DNA of 64,000 bases, from NCBI RefSeq assembly GCF_013410565.1, contig NZ_JACCFO010000001.1, positions 5,270,001 through 5,334,000 of the forward strand, written 5' to 3'. This DNA is from Streptomonospora nanhaiensis (GTDB lineage Bacteria; Actinomycetota; Actinomycetes; Streptosporangiales; Streptosporangiaceae). Positions within the stretch are counted from its first letter, which is position 1, and each line of letters opens with the position of its first letter. Position numbers and translations under genes: made by a program. This document shows positions 61,707-64,000 of the stretch, one piece after another. The notes below the pieces were generated by a model, which saw nothing but the letters and a program-made list of their open reading frames with translations, did no database searches and was not told the origin of the DNA.

Positions 61707-62555
61707 ATGTCCAGCGAGTATGAACGTATCGCCGCGATCGAGGATCCGTTCGCTCTGCTACGCGCCGCCACCGAACGCCTGGGGGAAGCCCAGCAGGAGG
61801 TGACCGACCTCGCCCGGCTGCGCCGCCGCACGATTCAGGAGCTGCACGCGCAAGGCCTGTCCTATGCCCAGATCGCCGCGCAGGCGGGTCTAAGCCGGGG
61901 GCGCATCCACCAGATCCGCCACACCGGCCCGGCGCCCGAAGGCGCGTTCTTCGGCTCGGGGACCGTCACGGTCATCACGCCACTGCGGCCCGAGCCGGGC
62001 AAGCCTCGCGCGGCCGTGTCGTTGGACGACGTCAACACCGGCAAGCGGCTGGAAGACCTCGCGCGCTCCTACGACCTCACTGTGCGGGACGACCACGTCG
62101 GCGTTGACGGCTCGGTGGACCTGAACCGTCCCGGGCTCGTGGTCGTGTGCGGGCCTCGGATGTCGGAAGCCATGCGCGACACCTACGCCCAGGACCCGGT
62201 GTTCCGGTGGGAGCGTGAGGAAGGCCGCCCCTGGTGCCTTCGCGACACCCGCACCGGGGAAGTGCACTTCGCGGGCTCTGATGAGACACCGCCCTCGCCC
62301 AGCGACCTCGGCTATCTCGGCCGCCTTCCCCGGCCGGACGGCGCGGGCTCGCTGCTGGCGATCGCGGGCATCCACCCGGCCGGGTCGCTGGGCGTGGCGC
62401 ACTGGCTGACGACCGACATCGCGACCCTGTGGGGCCAGGTCGGCGACGGGCGGTTCTCCGTCCTGATCCGCACCGAGTACGACCCCGACACCAACGAACC
62501 AGTGAAAACCGAGATGGCGACCCCGCTGTACCGCCACGACGGGGACACGGCGTGA
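61707..62555 (+). CDS. HTH protein coupled to PP2C
   Basis: A 282-residue protein. The N-terminal part (about 1-75) is helical and holds a sigma-70 region 4-like HTH (RTIQELHAQGLSYAQIAAQAGLSRGRIHQIRHTG). The remainder is a mixed domain with VVVCGPRMSEAMRDTY and WLTTDIATLWGQVGDGRFSVLIRTEY that recalls nucleoside-deoxyribosyltransferase or TIR-like signalling folds, but I cannot fix a family. ATG 61707 has AGAGGG upstream. It is coupled by GTGA to the PP2C gene, suggesting joint action, and is behind a CCTAGAC operator. Confidence 0.75.
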   Translation: MSSEYERIAAIEDPFALLRAATERLGEAQQEVTDLARLRRRTIQELHAQGLSYAQIAAQAGLSRGRIHQIRHTGPAPEGAFFGSGTVTVITPLRPEPGKPRAAVSLDDVNTGKRLEDLARSYDLTVRDDHVGVDGSVDLNRPGLVVVCGPRMSEAMRDTYAQDPVFRWEREEGRPWCLRDTRTGEVHFAGSDETPPSPSDLGYLGRLPRPDGAGSLLAIAGIHPAGSLGVAHWLTTDIATLWGQVGDGRFSVLIRTEYDPDTNEPVKTEMATPLYRHDGDTA

Positions 62556-63373
62556 GCTTCCGCCTGGCCACCGTCCCCGGCAAGCCCGACCGCCCCAACG
62601 AGGACTTCGCCGCCGTGGGGGCGAACGCCGCCGTGCTCCTGGACGGCGCCGGTACTCCTCCGGGCACGGAATCCGGATGCCTTCACGGCGTCGCCTGGTT
62701 CGCGCGGACGCTGGGCGGGCTGCTGCTGGGTGCCCTTGGCGCCGATGCCACCTTGTCCGGGGCGCTGGGCGCCAGCATCGAGCGGGTGAACCGCCTGCAC
62801 GCCGACACCTGCGACTTGAAGCACTCCGACACCCCATCGGCGACCGTGGTCGCCGTGCGGTGGGGTACGACCGACATCGAGTACCTGGTGCTCGCCGATT
62901 CCGTGCTGGTCTTCGACCGCGTCGGCGACGCCCCCGAGGTGGTCACCGACGACCGGGAGGCCATGGTCGGCCGGGAGCTGCGCAAGCCCATGGACGCGCT
63001 CGCGACCGGTACGCCCGAGCACGCGCGCGCCCTTCGCGACTACGTCGCCGCGCTGGCCGACCACCGCAACCGGCCGGGCGGGTTCTGGGTCGCCAACACC
63101 GATCCGGCCGCCGCTGACGAGGCGATCACCGGCCGCGTGCGCCGTGACGAGGTGGCCTCAATGGCGCTGCTCAGCGACGGCGCGAGCCGCCTGGCCGACC
63201 GGTTCGGCCTGGCCACCTGGCGTGACACTCTCGACACCCTCTCCGCTGAGGGTCCGGCCGGTCTGATCCGCCAGGTGCGCCGCGCCGAAGACAGCGATCC
63301 GGACGGGCTCCGCTGGCCGCGCGGTAAGGCACATGACGACGCCACCGTGGTCTACGGACACGCCGAAGACTGA
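62552..63373 (+). CDS. PP2C family phosphatase of the element
   Basis: A 273-residue PP2C-like phosphatase. Metal sites are RPNEDFAAVG, LLDGAGTPPG, MALLSDGASRLAD and KAHDDATVVYG, in family order. The middle section (about 130-190, DREAMVGRELRKPMDALATG) is variable. It would dephosphorylate serine or threonine; the nearby RsbW-like protein and the coupled HTH protein are candidate partners. GTG 62552 overlaps the previous stop. The genes resemble similar sets in other actinomycete elements, but the pathway is not described as far as I know. Confidence 0.85.
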   Translation: MSFRLATVPGKPDRPNEDFAAVGANAAVLLDGAGTPPGTESGCLHGVAWFARTLGGLLLGALGADATLSGALGASIERVNRLHADTCDLKHSDTPSATVVAVRWGTTDIEYLVLADSVLVFDRVGDAPEVVTDDREAMVGRELRKPMDALATGTPEHARALRDYVAALADHRNRPGGFWVANTDPAAADEAITGRVRRDEVASMALLSDGASRLADRFGLATWRDTLDTLSAEGPAGLIRQVRRAEDSDPDGLRWPRGKAHDDATVVYGHAED

Positions 63374-63376
63374 GTA

Positions 63377-63470
63377 CCCCCCTAGACAATCGCGGGCGCC
63401 GCAAGCTATCTTCTGTCCATACCCCTAGACAGCACTTGCTGTGGCGGCCGGTCCACATTGTCTAGGGGGG
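63377..63470. promoter_or_regulatory. Triple CCTAGAC operator before the Pra-like gene
   Basis: CCCCCCTAGACAAT (63377-63390) is repeated in perfect inverse as ATTGTCTAGGGGGG (63457-63470), 14 bp each, with a third half-site ACCCCTAGAC (63421-63430) between. The spacing would allow looping or cooperative binding over the promoter of the activator gene. Confidence 0.7.
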
Positions 63471-63497
63471 TGTACAGCCGAGTGAAAGGGCTATGAG

Positions 63498-63914
63498 ATG
63501 GCGATTCAGGGTGCGCTGCCGATCGAGTTCGGGACGGTGTTCCCGCGTGGTGCCTACGCGCTGGGGGTGGAGCCGGTGACCGACTTCGAGACCAAGCGCC
63601 CGCAGCTCGACAAGGCGACGGGGCTGCCGCTGTGGGCGGTGGACGTGATCGACGCCGATCCGGACGCGCGTGGCAAGGCCAAGTCGGTGAAGGTCAAGGT
63701 GGCCGCCGAGCACTGCCCGGTGCTGCCTGCGGAGGTGCCGGGTCTGCCGTTCCGCCCGATCGAGTTCGAGGCCATGTCGGTCATGCCCTACGTGGACGAG
63801 TCCGGCCGCCGTCCTCGGGTGGCGTACTCGCTGCGGGCGCGGGGCGTGAAGACCCCCGGCACCCCGGCCCCGCGCAAGGCCCCGGCGGCTGCGGGCGCCA
63901 AGGACGCCGCCTAA
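63498..63914 (+). CDS. Pra-like replication/integration/excision activator
   Basis: A 138-residue protein with the N-terminus MAIQGALPIEFGTVFPRGAY typical of proteins annotated as AICE replication, integration and excision activators (Pra of pSAM2 type). Other conserved parts are LPLWAVDVIDADP, LPFRPIEFEAMSVMPYVDE and RVAYSLRARG. In pSAM2, Pra switches on the rep-xis-int genes and is held down by the KorSA repressor. Here a triple operator precedes the gene. ATG 63498 has GAAAGGG upstream. The Ala/Lys/Pro tail after about residue 115 is disordered. Confidence 0.8.
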   Translation: MAIQGALPIEFGTVFPRGAYALGVEPVTDFETKRPQLDKATGLPLWAVDVIDADPDARGKAKSVKVKVAAEHCPVLPAEVPGLPFRPIEFEAMSVMPYVDESGRRPRVAYSLRARGVKTPGTPAPRKAPAAAGAKDAA

Positions 63915-63933
63915 CCAGCCGCTGAACCCAAGC

Positions 63934-63969
63934 GGGGCGGCCGTTGGTGTTGGCGCACCCGGCCGCCCC
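63934..63969 (+). terminator. Terminator after the Pra-like gene
   Basis: Perfect 10-bp stem GGGGCGGCCG/CGGCCGCCCC with a 16-nt loop, followed by TTC, 20 nt after the stop. Confidence 0.6.
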
Positions 63970-64000
63970 TTCAACCCCTCTGATCCGCGACTTCCCAATC

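Larger units (their letters stand above)
59207..64000. mobile_element. Left end of an actinomycete integrative element (AICE)
   Basis: Begins at the tRNA-Gly att fragment and runs off the right edge. Evidence is the split tRNA, a change in composition to less GC-rich DNA with non-coding hairpins, tandem repeats next to att, and a gene set typical of AICE: XRE/DUF5753, RsbW-like ATPase, HTH protein with PP2C, and a Pra-like activator. Integrase, Xis, Rep and Tra are not present here, so the int end is the far one. The family is inferred from the pSAM2 model; a prophage is less likely. Confidence 0.78.

Overview
This 64-kb window is very GC-rich actinomycete chromosome, with GTG/TTG starts, GTGA/ATGA gene overlaps and long GC-rich hairpins between genes. 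The gene set fits a filamentous or spore-forming member such as the Nocardiopsaceae or Streptosporangiales: a Rv2466c-type mycothiol-linked oxidoreductase, a dynamin-like GTPase pair, DUF4192, an MT0933-type small protein and an Eis-type acetyltransferase. The genus is inferred from general character only; no rRNA is present.

Positions 1-8.7 kb hold cobalt and vitamin B12 functions. A leftward cbiM-cbiN-cbiQ-cbiO transporter operon (cut by the window edge) is separated by about 1 kb of apparently non-coding DNA from rightward cobC, a bluB-cobT fusion and a cysG-type siroheme/corrin methyltransferase. cysG is translationally coupled to two dynamin-like GTPase genes (8.7-13.0 kb). Next come a membrane diguanylate cyclase, a DUF4192 gene, ettA, a group II truncated haemoglobin (glbO), a DUF885-type metallopeptidase, a TetR regulator, an AhpD-like protein, an MFS permease, a small unknown protein and a hotdog thioesterase (13-23.4 kb).

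At 23.5-26.6 kb is a polymorphic-toxin module: a WXG-type secreted nuclease split by a -1 frameshift, and a downstream YezG-type immunity gene. Housekeeping and accessory genes follow (26.9-58.3 kb): prolyl oligopeptidase, HNH endonuclease with a coupled 40-codon upstream ORF, FmdB-like zinc ribbon, ilvD, NERD protein, amidase, two MFS permeases, malQ, pepN, Rv2466c-like reductase, aldehyde dehydrogenase, rpiB, Eis-like acetyltransferase, SpoIIE-type phosphatase, mgtE, MT0933-like protein, a LytM homologue that has lost all four metal ligands, orphan ABC ATPase, thioredoxin-like ferredoxin, tetR-MFS efflux pair, ABC exporter and a nucleotidyltransferase.

At 59,207 the chromosome meets an integrated element. 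A 44-nt 3' fragment of tRNA-Gly(UCC), still followed by its own terminator, breaks off inside the anticodon loop. To its right the base composition and gene content change to those of an actinomycete integrative and conjugative element (AICE): a non-coding, hairpin-rich end with a 33-codon ORF, an XRE/DUF5753 regulator, an RsbW-like ATPase, an HTH protein coupled to a PP2C phosphatase, and a Pra-like replication/excision activator behind a set of CCTAGAC operators. The element runs off the right edge; integrase, Rep and Tra genes are not in the window.

The most promising material is the left end of this element (33-residue peptide plus stem-loop cluster, shared operator motif), the frameshifted toxin, the degenerate LytM protein and the 25-bp palindrome before the HTH gene at 58.5 kb.
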